Below, piece by piece: positions 44,296 through 52,899 of a stretch of DNA of 64,000 bases. Both the position numbers and the translations under genes were made by a program. Below the pieces are notes generated by a model that was not told where the DNA came from, ran no database searches, and worked only from the letters and a program-made list of their open reading frames with translations. How positions within the stretch are numbered: position 1 is the stretch's first letter; the number at the start of each line of letters is the position of its first letter. The stretch spans positions 1-64,000 of the forward strand of contig DALYJX010000009.1 of assembly GCA_031969655.1 (NCBI GenBank), given 5' to 3'. This stretch comes from Microseira sp003486305 (lineage in GTDB: Bacteria; Cyanobacteriota; Cyanobacteriia; Cyanobacteriales; Aerosakkonemataceae).

Positions 44296-44512
44296 CTCTA
44301 TTACAAACTTGAGCCAGTGTCATATCTTGCCAACCTTCAAGCTTCACGCTGACCCCCAACTTGCGTTTCAGTCCCAGGGAAACTTCTACTGTTTCAGTAG
44401 AGTCAAGCTGTAGATCTTTGCGTAGTAAAGTGTCTTTGTGAAGCGACTCTTCTGGGATACCCAAATCCCCAAGAATTGCTTTGAGAGTATCCATCGCATT
44501 TAAAGTATCCAT
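44249..44512 (-). CDS. Free acyl (aryl) carrier protein
   Basis: An 87-residue carrier protein with the prosthetic-group site LQLDSTETVEVSLGLKRKL. It is first in the leftward arm, so it probably carries the salicyl group loaded by the downstream ligase and may be the substrate form for the halogenase. Start ATG 44512 is chosen over an adjacent TTG, with GAGGT about 11 nt upstream. Regulation is likely by iron, given Fur-like sites upstream. Confidence 0.85.
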   Translation of the reverse strand: MDTLNAMDTLKAILGDLGIPEESLHKDTLLRKDLQLDSTETVEVSLGLKRKLGVSVKLEGWQDMTLAQVCNRVEAAILASSNSKSLS

Positions 44513-44733
44513 CAAGCAAAATACCTCATAAACCTAATTGCTGGGCTGGCTTTCTCCAAAGTACCTGGAATCTCAAAGCGCCTGCGATTTGATGCTGGTG
44601 CTACCTACGATCGGTATTTGTGCGAAGCTTGACCTGAACTTGAAACCTGGAATGCAAAAACTTTGGACTAAATCGCTGAGCAAGTATTACTTGCTTGAAA
44701 GCGGTGGTTTATTCACACAATTCACAATACAGC

Positions 44734-44752
44734 TAATAAGAATGATTTGCAA
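44734..44752. promoter_or_regulatory. Fur-box-like site 1
   Basis: TAATAAGAATGATTTGCAAT resembles the Fur consensus GATAATGATAATCATTATC in spacing of the A/T-rich hexamers. It is 220 bp upstream of the leftward biosynthetic arm. Called by eye. Confidence 0.35.
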
Positions 44753-44949
44753 TAGGGCTTCAGTTTTTTTTAACAATCCGCCTGCTTGACAAACATCATC
44801 ATAGGGTAAAAAGCTTGTCAGGCAGCAGATTCTATAAGTTTCAGAACTTACGCGCGTCAGTCCTGAGTTTCTTGGATCTCATGTATCAGTTGAGGGGGCG
44901 CAATGTAGGTTTGATAGGTTACAGGCTGTATTCCGTCGCCTTGGCTCGT

Positions 44950-44969
44950 TAATGATAATTATTTTAAAT
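44950..44969. promoter_or_regulatory. Fur-box-like site 2 (best match)
   Basis: TAATGATAATTATTTTAAAT has the 7-1-7 pattern TGATAAT-T-ATTTTAA expected of a Fur operator. It lies mid-way in the divergent spacer between the biosynthesis arm and the TonB receptor arm. Confidence 0.5.
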
Positions 44970-45086
44970 AACTTTGGCTGTTGTTAATAGTAATTATGTT
45001 CAATCTGCAAATCTTTGAACAAGGTAACTGCAATTTGGTGCGTCAAGATACCTGTGGCGGGGGAGCTGAACAGTCAATGGGGTTAT

Positions 45087-45105
45087 TGAAAATAATAATT
45101 ATGAA
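45087..45105. promoter_or_regulatory. Fur-box-like site 3
   Basis: TGAAAATAATAATTATGAA contains AATAATAATTAT, a partial Fur palindrome in the same spacer. Confidence 0.35.
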
Positions 45106-45144
45106 ATTTTTCTAAAAAACTACGGTACTGCAATACTGCTGGCT

Positions 45145-45164
45145 TATGATAATGACACTTATTT
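45145..45164. promoter_or_regulatory. Fur-box-like site 4
   Basis: TATGATAATGACACTTATTT has a perfect left half-site (GATAATGA) and a weak right half. It is 350 bp before the TonB receptor start. Confidence 0.4.
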
Positions 45165-45334
45165 GCAGTAAGCCTTGATGAGAGCCGAACTTGACTGTCA
45201 AGTATATTAACTAGGTACTGGATAGGGAGACTCAGATCTTGCACAGTGGCTCAACCTTAGTTTCTTGCAAATAGTTAAACTTGAAAGCCTAGATTTTTGG
45301 TTAAGAAACAAGGGTTTCAAGGCTTGTTGAGAAT

Positions 45335-45456
45335 GGTGCAAGATGTGAGTCTCCTCACATCTTGCACCTTGAGGCGGAGCCTCAGTATTCTCGTTCCCTG
45401 CTTTGACCTGGGAACGAGATCCGGGAGGTTCTACCTCCCGTGGTGCAAGATGTGAG
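45335..45456. repeat. Cluster of perfect hairpins upstream of the TonB receptor gene
   Basis: GGTGCAAGATGTGAG (45335-45349) and its exact complement (45354-45368) form a 15-bp stem with a 4-nt loop. Then follow CTCGTTCCC/GGGAACGAG and CGGGAGGT/ACCTCCCG palindromes. A third direct copy of GGTGCAAGATGTGAG is at 45442-45456. The cluster fills the putative 5' untranslated region of the receptor gene and may be a nested set of dispersed repeats. Confidence 0.75.
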
Positions 45457-45512
45457 GAGACAGACAAGGAAAGGAGACTTCGCAACAGATTTTGGTGTAT
45501 TGAGGAGACTTT

Positions 45513-48167
45513 GTGAGATCCCAGCAATTACTCAGCAGTCTTTGGATGACAGCAGTTGCAGTTGTAGTGGTTAACCAGCCAGCACAAGCTCAAGTGAGCC
45601 AGGTAACTAAAGTGCGACTAAATCCCACACCGAGCGGGATTGAGGTGATATTAGAAACAAGTGACGGTAAACCGTTGCAAACCTTTAGTGGTAGCTATGG
45701 TCAAACTTTCTTTACCGACGCCATCACCACAAGGTTGAGTTTACCGGAAGGGAAATTGTTTCGAGCCAACAACCCTGCACCGGGGATTGCATCTGTAACC
45801 GTTGCACCGCTTGATGCCAATAGTATTCGAGTCACAATTGTCAGCAACGCGGGTGTACCGACTGGGCGGGTGAGTGCTGGAGATAGAGGTTTGGTTGTTA
45901 GCGTCAGTCCAACCGACCAAACTGCGATACAACCGACTCCAAGTTTACCGACGACTCAACCACCGGGAAGCGAAGCGACAATTCCAGCCGTACCAACTCC
46001 ACCAACTGGTGAAATACCCACTGTACCAAGCCAAGCGGGCGTTCCATCCCAGCCAACTCCACCGATGAGGGAAGGGGAAACGCCAACTGTTCCAGTTACA
46101 CCTACGGTTCCCGCACCGCAAGTTCCATCCACGAGCGATCGCACAACACCTGCACCCGACAGGGAAAGATCGCTGGAAATTGTAGTAACTGCCGAAAAAA
46201 CTCCTGAAAACGTTCAGGATGTTCCTCTGAGTATTACAGTACTTCCCAGGCAAGAACTCGAAGACGCTCAGGTTAACTCTCTGAATAATGTTGCTGCAAA
46301 TACACCGAATTTCTCCTTTTTTCGAGGAAGCAACCCTTTCCCTTTTTACAGCATCCGGGGGTTGAGCAATAGTAACTTTCTTTCTAGAGACCCGGTGGGA
46401 TTTTACATCGACGATGTACCCTACGATTACGGTTTTTTCCTGGATCAAAACCTAATTGACTTGGAGCGAGTGGAAGTTTTGCGAGGGCCGCAAAGTACGC
46501 TTTACGGCAGGAACTCTCAGGCTGGAGTTGTGAATATTATCACTCGTGCGCCGACTAACGATCGCGAATTTCAAATAGGTGGCAGCTACGGTAACCATAA
46601 CAATCGCAGCGCACAACTATCTTTTAGCGATGATATAGTACGCGATCGCTTATTTTTCCGCCTAGCGGGTGGCTATACAGCGCGAGACGGTTTTACTGAA
46701 AATACCTTGCTCGATGAAAATGTAGGCGATCGCTCGAATTTGACGGGGCGCGGTCAACTCCTCTGGACTCCTTCAAAGGAGTGGAATATCTCATTTAACA
46801 CTACAGCCAGTTATAGCGATAACGGTGCGACTATTACCGTGCCGCTGTCTCAATCAGACCCCTCTAAAATTGCACAAGATTTTGATGGTTTCAGCGAACT
46901 TAGTAGCAACTCGCAAGCTTTAAGAATTGCCTACGGGGGGTCGGGAGTGCGGGTAACTTCAATTACCAGTCGGAGATTCTCTGATTATCAGCAACAAGAT
47001 GATGCAGACAGTACAGCAGACGATCTCTTGCGGGTAATCAATTCCTTCAATTCAACGGTATGGTCTCAGGAGTTTCGCATACAATCACCTGAGAATGCAA
47101 ACCAATTCCGTTGGTTATTGGGCGGTTATTTTGAGTCGAGAGGATTTAACGTCGAAAAAACCGGGCTGAGGTTTAGTGCTGCTGGTGCAGCAGGGTTTGG
47201 TTTGCCTAATGGGGGAGAAGATCTAACCTCGGCTGAACTTGACCAGACGACCTATGCAGGGTTCGGTCAAATCGATTATAACCCGATTGAACCTCTGACG
47301 CTGACAGCTGGCTTGCGTTACGAATCTTCTACTACGCGCATGGATCGAGAGCGTAACTTTTTTCCTGAAGGAAGTTCTTCACCACTCCCACTGGGGACAA
47401 CCTTTAATGATGTCGAAGAAAACAGCAATGAATGGCTACCTCGTTTTGCTCTAGAGTATCGCTTTGGTTCAAATTTGATGGCCTATGGCAGCGTTACTAG
47501 AGGGTTCAAGCCAGGTGGCTTAAACTTTCAAACTGATTCAGCCGATTTAGTCAGATACGAGCCAGAAACATCTTGGAGTTATGAAGTAGGTTTGAAATCG
47601 TCTTGGTTTAACGACCGTTTGATTGCAAATCTGGCAGCGTTTAGCACGCTATCTGATAACTATCAGGTTTTACTGTCTAACTTTACAGGCTCGGTATCAA
47701 ATATTGTTAATGCGGAGGTTCGCATTTACGGAGTTGAACTAGAGATGAGGGCTAGGCCGGTCGTAGGGCTGGATTTGATTGCCGGATTTGGTTATGTAAA
47801 TGCTCAGTTTACTGACTATACCAACCCATTTACAGGACAGGAATTTAAAGATAATCGACTTCCCTATGCGCCGGAATTTACCTATAACCTAGCGGTACAG
47901 TATCGCACTGCTAATGGATTTTTGGGTCGAGTCGATCTGAACGGATTTGGCACGTACTTTTTTGAGGATGCTAATAAATTAAAGCAACCTCCTTTTGCCC
48001 TAGTGAATGCTCGAATAGGCTATGAAGGGAATAACTACGGCATCTATTTGTTCGCCAATAATTTGTTCGATACCGAGTATTTGACCACAGCATTTGAGAT
48101 TTTACAACCAGTCGGGACTTATGGCGATCGCAGAACTTTCGGCTTTCAAGTTAGAGCGAATTTTTAA
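45513..48167 (+). CDS. TonB-dependent siderophore receptor with AMIN domain
   Basis: An 884-residue outer-membrane receptor. Signal peptide (to PAQAQ, about residue 27), AMIN-like beta domain (28-135; VTKVRLNPTPSGIEVILETS), a Pro/Thr-rich linker (140-210), TonB plug (EIVVTAEKTPENVQDVPLSI; IDLERVEVLRGPQSTLYG) and a beta-barrel ending in the C-terminal Phe (FGFQVRANF). AMIN-TBDR fusions are typical of cyanobacteria. It should import the ferric or other metal chelate made by the adjacent cluster. Start GTG 45513 with GAGGAG 5 nt upstream. It is the first gene of the rightward transport arm, behind Fur-like sites. Confidence 0.92.
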   Translation: MRSQQLLSSLWMTAVAVVVVNQPAQAQVSQVTKVRLNPTPSGIEVILETSDGKPLQTFSGSYGQTFFTDAITTRLSLPEGKLFRANNPAPGIASVTVAPLDANSIRVTIVSNAGVPTGRVSAGDRGLVVSVSPTDQTAIQPTPSLPTTQPPGSEATIPAVPTPPTGEIPTVPSQAGVPSQPTPPMREGETPTVPVTPTVPAPQVPSTSDRTTPAPDRERSLEIVVTAEKTPENVQDVPLSITVLPRQELEDAQVNSLNNVAANTPNFSFFRGSNPFPFYSIRGLSNSNFLSRDPVGFYIDDVPYDYGFFLDQNLIDLERVEVLRGPQSTLYGRNSQAGVVNIITRAPTNDREFQIGGSYGNHNNRSAQLSFSDDIVRDRLFFRLAGGYTARDGFTENTLLDENVGDRSNLTGRGQLLWTPSKEWNISFNTTASYSDNGATITVPLSQSDPSKIAQDFDGFSELSSNSQALRIAYGGSGVRVTSITSRRFSDYQQQDDADSTADDLLRVINSFNSTVWSQEFRIQSPENANQFRWLLGGYFESRGFNVEKTGLRFSAAGAAGFGLPNGGEDLTSAELDQTTYAGFGQIDYNPIEPLTLTAGLRYESSTTRMDRERNFFPEGSSSPLPLGTTFNDVEENSNEWLPRFALEYRFGSNLMAYGSVTRGFKPGGLNFQTDSADLVRYEPETSWSYEVGLKSSWFNDRLIANLAAFSTLSDNYQVLLSNFTGSVSNIVNAEVRIYGVELEMRARPVVGLDLIAGFGYVNAQFTDYTNPFTGQEFKDNRLPYAPEFTYNLAVQYRTANGFLGRVDLNGFGTYFFEDANKLKQPPFALVNARIGYEGNNYGIYLFANNLFDTEYLTTAFEILQPVGTYGDRRTFGFQVRANF

Positions 48168-48203
48168 CCTTTGACTTTTTACCGGAAAAATGGGTAGCGA
48201 GAG

Positions 48204-48240
48204 ATAACTGTCAACTGTCAACTGTCAACTGTCAACTGTT
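48204..48240. repeat. Short tandem heptamer repeat (AACTGTC)
   Basis: About five copies of AACTGTC stand between the receptor gene and the methyltransferase gene. This is a typical cyanobacterial short tandem repeat. Confidence 0.8.
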
Positions 48241-48250
48241 AAATTTCTTC

Positions 48251-49069
48251 ATGCTTATGTTCTTACAAACCCCTCAACTGATAGGAATTCCCCGCACGCT
48301 GTTGCTGACACTGCGCGGACGAGCCGACGAACACCAACGTTCGGATGCGTTGTTTCAAGACGATCTGGCTGTTAAGTGGAGTCAATCTTTGCCTTGGGAC
48401 GAAGATTTGCAAAAACTCTACAACCCAATTACGCAGGCAACTTGGGGAGTTCGAGCGTATCATTTCGATCGCGTAGCGGAGCGGCACATTGCGAGCCACG
48501 CAAGTCCCCTGGTAGTCGAATTAGGAGCAGGTCTTTCCACGCGCTACTATCGACTTCAACAAGACAATCTGCACTGGATCGAACTAGATTTGCCAGAAGT
48601 GACCACAATTCGGCATCAGCTGGATGTTGAAACCGAAAAACACCAATTCCAGAGCGCGTCGGTGATGGATTTTAGCTGGATGGATGCACTACCAGTCAGA
48701 AATCCGGAAGAAATTTTGTTTATTAGCGAAGGCTTGCTGATGTACTTTGAAGCTACCCAAGTCCAACAGTTAGTCTACCAAATGCGTAGCCGCTTTCCTG
48801 GAGCAACTTGGGTAATGGATGTGGTGGGAAAGATTGCGAAAAAAACTGGCAAGCCTTTGGAAAAGTTGGGCGCACCTTTGAAATGGTTTGTCAACAACGA
48901 ACGCGAGGTAGAAGCAATGGGACTGTCGTTAGTTAATATTTGGTATCCATATCGCGGCTATCCTCCTTACTCGCAACGTTGGCCTCTGCCACTGCGTTTG
49001 TTGGCGCAACTCCCTTACTTTCGCAATGGCTTTCTAATTATTGAAAGCAAGATCGAACCCTTACCTTAG
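48251..49069 (+). CDS. Class I SAM methyltransferase, PPM/LCMT family (polyketide O-methyltransferase-like)
   Basis: A 272-residue protein. SAM-binding motif VVELGAGLSTRYYRL, acidic WIELDLPEV, VMDFSWMDALP and FISEGLLMYFE match the leucine carboxyl methyltransferase/TcmP-like family, several of which methylate carboxyls or hydroxyls of polyketides. In this locus it could methylate the product, or the 2-hydroxyl of the FkbH-derived extender unit, which has no dedicated methyltransferase in its cassette; both are inference. An ATG at 48257 is an alternative start. Confidence 0.75.
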   Translation: MLMFLQTPQLIGIPRTLLLTLRGRADEHQRSDALFQDDLAVKWSQSLPWDEDLQKLYNPITQATWGVRAYHFDRVAERHIASHASPLVVELGAGLSTRYYRLQQDNLHWIELDLPEVTTIRHQLDVETEKHQFQSASVMDFSWMDALPVRNPEEILFISEGLLMYFEATQVQQLVYQMRSRFPGATWVMDVVGKIAKKTGKPLEKLGAPLKWFVNNEREVEAMGLSLVNIWYPYRGYPPYSQRWPLPLRLLAQLPYFRNGFLIIESKIEPLP

Positions 49070-49088
49070 AGTCGCTCCGGGAAAAACC

Positions 49089-49616
49089 ATGAAGTTAAAA
49101 CAGTGGTTGTTGCACGGGTCGAGAAAACTGCATCGATGGATTGGTCTTTATATCGTGGTGTTGACTTTAATTTGGGTTGTGGAAGCGATCGCACTGCCTC
49201 CCATCTTCAGTGCTGGCTTGCCAGGGATTGATAACAACATACCCGTCGAGACTACCACAAAAAAAGCCGATTCTCCCCTGTCATTAGAACAAGCGATGCA
49301 GGCTTTCATGGCTCAACATCCCAAGGGAATCCAATCCTTCGATGAAGTGGACGAAATTGACTATTTCCCAGGCATGGATATTTACCGCTTTGAAAACACT
49401 AAACGTTTCTTCCAGTGGTATCTCGATGCTCGTGATGGCTCGTTAATAAAATACGGCTTTAACGCGAGTCAGTTTCTAGAGCAGCAAGGTTTTTTAGGGT
49501 GGTTGCATCCTTGGATTGGTAATCCGATCAAGTTGTCTTCAACGCTGCTGACGTTAATTTTGGTGGGCAGTGGCTTTGTTCTGTTTCTGAGTCCATTTCT
49601 AGCAAGAGCAAAATAA
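49089..49616 (+). CDS. PepSY-type membrane protein (possible siderophore-iron reductase component)
   Basis: A 175-residue protein beginning MKLKQWLLHGSRKLHRWIGL, with one N-terminal transmembrane helix (LYIVVLTLIWVVEAIAL), a periplasmic PepSY-like region (SLEQAMQAFMAQHPKGI; RFFQWYLDARDGSLI) and a C-terminal helix (LSSTLLTLILVGSGFVLFLSPF). The RKxHRWIG motif and helix pair resemble PepSY-TM proteins that act in reductive release of iron from siderophores. A longer frame from TTG 49041 overlaps the methyltransferase gene; ATG 49089 is preferred. The next gene starts 2 nt later. Confidence 0.7.
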   Translation: MKLKQWLLHGSRKLHRWIGLYIVVLTLIWVVEAIALPPIFSAGLPGIDNNIPVETTTKKADSPLSLEQAMQAFMAQHPKGIQSFDEVDEIDYFPGMDIYRFENTKRFFQWYLDARDGSLIKYGFNASQFLEQQGFLGWLHPWIGNPIKLSSTLLTLILVGSGFVLFLSPFLARAK

Positions 49617-49618
49617 CA

Positions 49619-50863
49619 GTGATTGACAAATTAGAACCAAAAAAGCTCGGATTGCTTGGGAGTTTGTATGTCACGCAGTTTTTGCCCATCGCGTTTTTCC
49701 TGCAAGCTCTACCCGCGTTCTTGCGCCAAAGCGGCGCTTCTTTAGCAACGATTGGGTTAATCTACACGGTGGCACTACCCTGGCTGCTGAAATTCATCTG
49801 GTCACCCCTAATCGATCGCTACGGGTGGACTCGTTGGGGACACTATCGATTCTGGATTATCTGCCTCCAGAGCCTAACTGCATTAATATTGGTAATTTCT
49901 GCATTTCTAGATGTGCAGAACGATTTTGTTGTTTTATTTGTTTGCTTGTTTGTTATCGGTTTTTTGGCGGCAACGCAAGATATTGCTACTGATGCTTTGG
50001 CAGTTAGCCTGCTAGATGAACGCGAACGCGGAATTGGCAACGGCGTGCAAATTGCAGGCAATTTCCTGGGTGCAATTGTTGGGGGTGGTGGGATGTTAAT
50101 TTTGCTCGATCGCATCGGGTGGACAGCAAGCGTACTGCTGATGGCACTGTGTACTGTACTAGCACTAATTCCCACCTTGCAATACGAAGAACGGGGAAGA
50201 GAAAAAGGTAATTTCATTCAAAACTCAAAACTAAAAAAATCCTACTTCAAAACACTGACCAACTTCTTTCGCCGTCCGGAAATGGGGGGTTGGTTGTCGA
50301 TCGTGCTGCTGTACATGACTGGATCGGAACTAGCAACAACGATGTTTCAGCCGCTGCTAGTAGACATCGGGCTGTCGATTGCACAGATCGGCTGGTTGAT
50401 GGGAGTTGCAGGCTTGTGTGCGGGGTTAGTGGGTGGATTAGTTGGTGGATTGTCGATTCAACCTTTGGGAAGGAAGCGATCGCTGATGCTGTTTGGTTTG
50501 TTGCAAGCGATCGCAGTAGCCACCTACATCATTCCTGCAATGGGTGTAACGAGTTTACCTGTTCTGTATGCGATCGCAATCGGATTTCGATTCACCAACG
50601 GTTTAGCAATTACGGCTCTTTCCACAGTCATGATGGACAAGAGCGAACCGCAAACGGCTGGTACGGATTATACAATTCAAAACTCAATTTCCGCCATTGG
50701 CTCTCGCGGTGCATCCGCCTTTAGCGGTTTTATCGCTGGCGCAATTGGCTATGTTGGGTTCTTTATAGTTTGCATTGCACTCAGCTTGTTCGGTGTCGCG
50801 ATCGTTGTCAAAGTCTTTCAGGCGAGTAACAGACAAACCACAGTTACCACGAATACCCGATGA
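49619..50863 (+). CDS. MFS permease of the RhtX/FptX siderophore-uptake type
   Basis: A 414-residue protein with about 12 hydrophobic segments. Opening LGSLYVTQFLPIAFFLQALPAFLRQSGAS, then LPWLLKFIWSPLIDRYG and ATQDIATDALAVSLL, matches single-subunit inner-membrane permeases of the AmpG/RhtX/FptX group, which carry siderophores such as pyochelin and rhizobactin into the cytoplasm. Start is GTG 49619, almost touching the previous stop. The receptor, PepSY and permease neighbours together suggest a complete uptake path. Confidence 0.85.
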   Translation: MIDKLEPKKLGLLGSLYVTQFLPIAFFLQALPAFLRQSGASLATIGLIYTVALPWLLKFIWSPLIDRYGWTRWGHYRFWIICLQSLTALILVISAFLDVQNDFVVLFVCLFVIGFLAATQDIATDALAVSLLDERERGIGNGVQIAGNFLGAIVGGGGMLILLDRIGWTASVLLMALCTVLALIPTLQYEERGREKGNFIQNSKLKKSYFKTLTNFFRRPEMGGWLSIVLLYMTGSELATTMFQPLLVDIGLSIAQIGWLMGVAGLCAGLVGGLVGGLSIQPLGRKRSLMLFGLLQAIAVATYIIPAMGVTSLPVLYAIAIGFRFTNGLAITALSTVMMDKSEPQTAGTDYTIQNSISAIGSRGASAFSGFIAGAIGYVGFFIVCIALSLFGVAIVVKVFQASNRQTTVTTNTR

Positions 50864-50963
50864 AAAAGTCATGTATTTATGTTTTCAAAACAGGCAACCT
50901 TAATGAAAAACGGATATATGCAAATAAATTCTTTTAGTTTTTCTGGCTATAAAATTGGATATC

Positions 50964-51085
50964 ATATCATGTCTGGTAGCAAAAGTTGTGTATAGTAGGG
51001 GCGGGTTTTACGAGAAATATTTCAATGCTACCCAAGGAATAAATAAACCCGCCCCAGAGGTGCAGGACGATGGCAGACATGATAT
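50964..51085. repeat. MITE-like element with TIR ATATCATGTCTG
   Basis: 12-bp inverted ends (50964-50975 and 51074-51085) surround an inner palindrome GGGGCGGGTTT...AAACCCGCCCC. Shares its ends with the element at 42181-42280. It fills about half of the 257-bp spacer before the ABC transporter genes. Confidence 0.8.
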
Positions 51086-51120
51086 TAACCAACCCATAGA
51101 ATTTAACTAAAGAGGTAAAA

Positions 51121-52884
51121 ATGACTGCAACTTCATCTCCCAGTATCTTCCCCTTAATAGCATCTCAAAGAGGCAAATTAATCGCCGCCAGCCTTCTACA
51201 AATAACGGCAACAGCACTAGGGCTAATTCCTTTCATTCTCGTCTATTTAATAGCTATTGCCTTGTTCAAACCACCCGTTGACCGAGACGATATTTGGTTG
51301 CTCGTAATTGCTAGCTTTGTTGCGACTATTTTACGGTGGATTTTGCTAGGCATTGCTGGTACTCTTTCGCACATTGCTGCTTACAATATTCTGCATGAAA
51401 TCAGGATTAAACTGTCGGAAAAATTTGGCACTTTGCCTTTGGGATACTTCAACTCCCGCTCGACTGGTAGTCTCAAAAAGGTGATGAATGAAGATGTGGA
51501 GTACCTGGAATTAACCATTGCACACGGCATTCCAGAAAGCATCGGACTGCTAGCCACGCTCGTTTTTACAAGCATCTATCTGTTCGCTGTAGAGTGGCGA
51601 ATGGCGCTAGCAACTCTCACTGGTATTCCGATTTTGCTTTTGGCTCAAGTCTGGATGCTCAAAAGCTCATTGCCTCTCGTCCAAGGCTATTTCGCGGCAA
51701 AAGATCGGATGAATGGAACAGTTATCGAATATGTCCAGGGAATGCCCGTAATCAAGGCTTTTACACAAACTACCGAGTCTTTTTCTAAGTACGGAAATTC
51801 TGTGAGAGACTATCACGAATATGAGGAAGCATGGTCGAAAAAATCGTTACCTTCTTGGACGTTGGTTACCCTAAGTGCTACCGTCAATCTTTTGGTAATG
51901 TTGCCAGTAGGTTTCTGGCTTTTGAATCAAGGTAGCTTATCAATTCCAACTTTTGTTTTGTTTCTTTTGGTAGGATTGGGGCTATGCGCTCCGTTGGTTA
52001 AATTCGCGGAGTCAACGGGTATCTACGTTCAGACTCAAGAGGGAATTCAGCGCATCTTCGCTATCTTGAATGAACCAGCATTATCAGAACCAGAAATAAC
52101 CAGCATTCCTCAAGATTTAACCATTGAGTTTAAAGAGGTTGATTTCTCCTATCAAGACAAACAAGTTCTGCAAGGTATCAATTTAGTTATGCCCCCCGGC
52201 AGCATCACAGCACTGGTAGGGCCATCGGGTGCTGGAAAAACAACGATCGCGCGTTTGATTGCCCGCTTTTGGGATATTAACGCTGGGGAAATTAGCCTTG
52301 GTGGGGTCAATATTAAAGACCTGAAATTGGCAGATTTAATGTCAAAAATTGCCTTTGTTTTTCAGGATGTCGTGCTGTTTAACGATACAATTTTTGAGAA
52401 TATTCGCATGGGAAATCCCAGTGCAGATAAAGAGGCTGTAATTGCGGCAGCAAAGGCAGCCCAGTGCCATGATTTCATTGATGCGATGCCGGATGGATAT
52501 CAAACTGCGATCGGCGAAAAAGGAGCCAAATTAAGTGGCGGTCAAAAGCAACGCATTTCGATTGCACGAGCGATTTTGAAAGATGCACCTATTATCATCT
52601 TAGATGAGGCCACGGCTTTTGTAGACCCAGAAAACGAAGCTTTGATTCAAAAAGCGATCGCTCAGCTAATTCAAGATAAAACGCTACTGATTATCGCTCA
52701 CCGACTTTCAACAATTACTGAAGCTGACCAAATTATTGTGTTGGATCGAGGCCAAATTGTTGGTCGGGGACGCCATGAATACTTGCTCAATTCTTCTCCT
52801 TTGTATAGCCAAATGTGGTCAGCGCATATGGCGGCACAAAGTTGGACGTTTGAAGCAAAAAATCCTGCAATTGTCAATCAATAA
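51121..52884 (+). CDS. ABC half-transporter, YbtP/YbtQ-like (membrane domain + ATPase)
   Basis: A 587-residue fused half-transporter. Six transmembrane segments lie in residues 15-300, and the ATPase has Walker A GPSGAGKTT, Q-loop FVFQDVVLF, signature LSGGQKQR, Walker B IIILDEAT and the switch IAHRLST. This exporter-fold architecture includes YbtP/YbtQ and IrtA/IrtB, which import metal-siderophores despite their fold. It is paired with a second half-transporter 15 bp downstream, so a heterodimer is likely. Export of the siderophore is the alternative role. Confidence 0.87.
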   Translation: MTATSSPSIFPLIASQRGKLIAASLLQITATALGLIPFILVYLIAIALFKPPVDRDDIWLLVIASFVATILRWILLGIAGTLSHIAAYNILHEIRIKLSEKFGTLPLGYFNSRSTGSLKKVMNEDVEYLELTIAHGIPESIGLLATLVFTSIYLFAVEWRMALATLTGIPILLLAQVWMLKSSLPLVQGYFAAKDRMNGTVIEYVQGMPVIKAFTQTTESFSKYGNSVRDYHEYEEAWSKKSLPSWTLVTLSATVNLLVMLPVGFWLLNQGSLSIPTFVLFLLVGLGLCAPLVKFAESTGIYVQTQEGIQRIFAILNEPALSEPEITSIPQDLTIEFKEVDFSYQDKQVLQGINLVMPPGSITALVGPSGAGKTTIARLIARFWDINAGEISLGGVNIKDLKLADLMSKIAFVFQDVVLFNDTIFENIRMGNPSADKEAVIAAAKAAQCHDFIDAMPDGYQTAIGEKGAKLSGGQKQRISIARAILKDAPIIILDEATAFVDPENEALIQKAIAQLIQDKTLLIIAHRLSTITEADQIIVLDRGQIVGRGRHEYLLNSSPLYSQMWSAHMAAQSWTFEAKNPAIVNQ

Positions 52885-52899
52885 TGATGGAGGCTCAAG

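Noticed and set aside
6891..44512. Oxidase, epimerase or thiazoline reductase functions
   Set aside because: No insertion typical of an Ox domain in any A domain, no E domain, and no PchG/Irp3-like gene were found.
45207..45527. Minus-strand 106-residue frame before the TonB receptor
   Set aside because: It runs through stacked hairpins and short repeats, has no protein-like composition, and overlaps the receptor start.
45945..46448. Minus-strand 167-residue frame
   Set aside because: Antisense to the Pro/Thr-rich linker and plug of the receptor; its Trp/Arg/Gly/Ser-rich composition is a shadow.
49843..50217. Minus-strand 124-residue frame
   Set aside because: Antisense to the well-supported MFS permease; no independent evidence.
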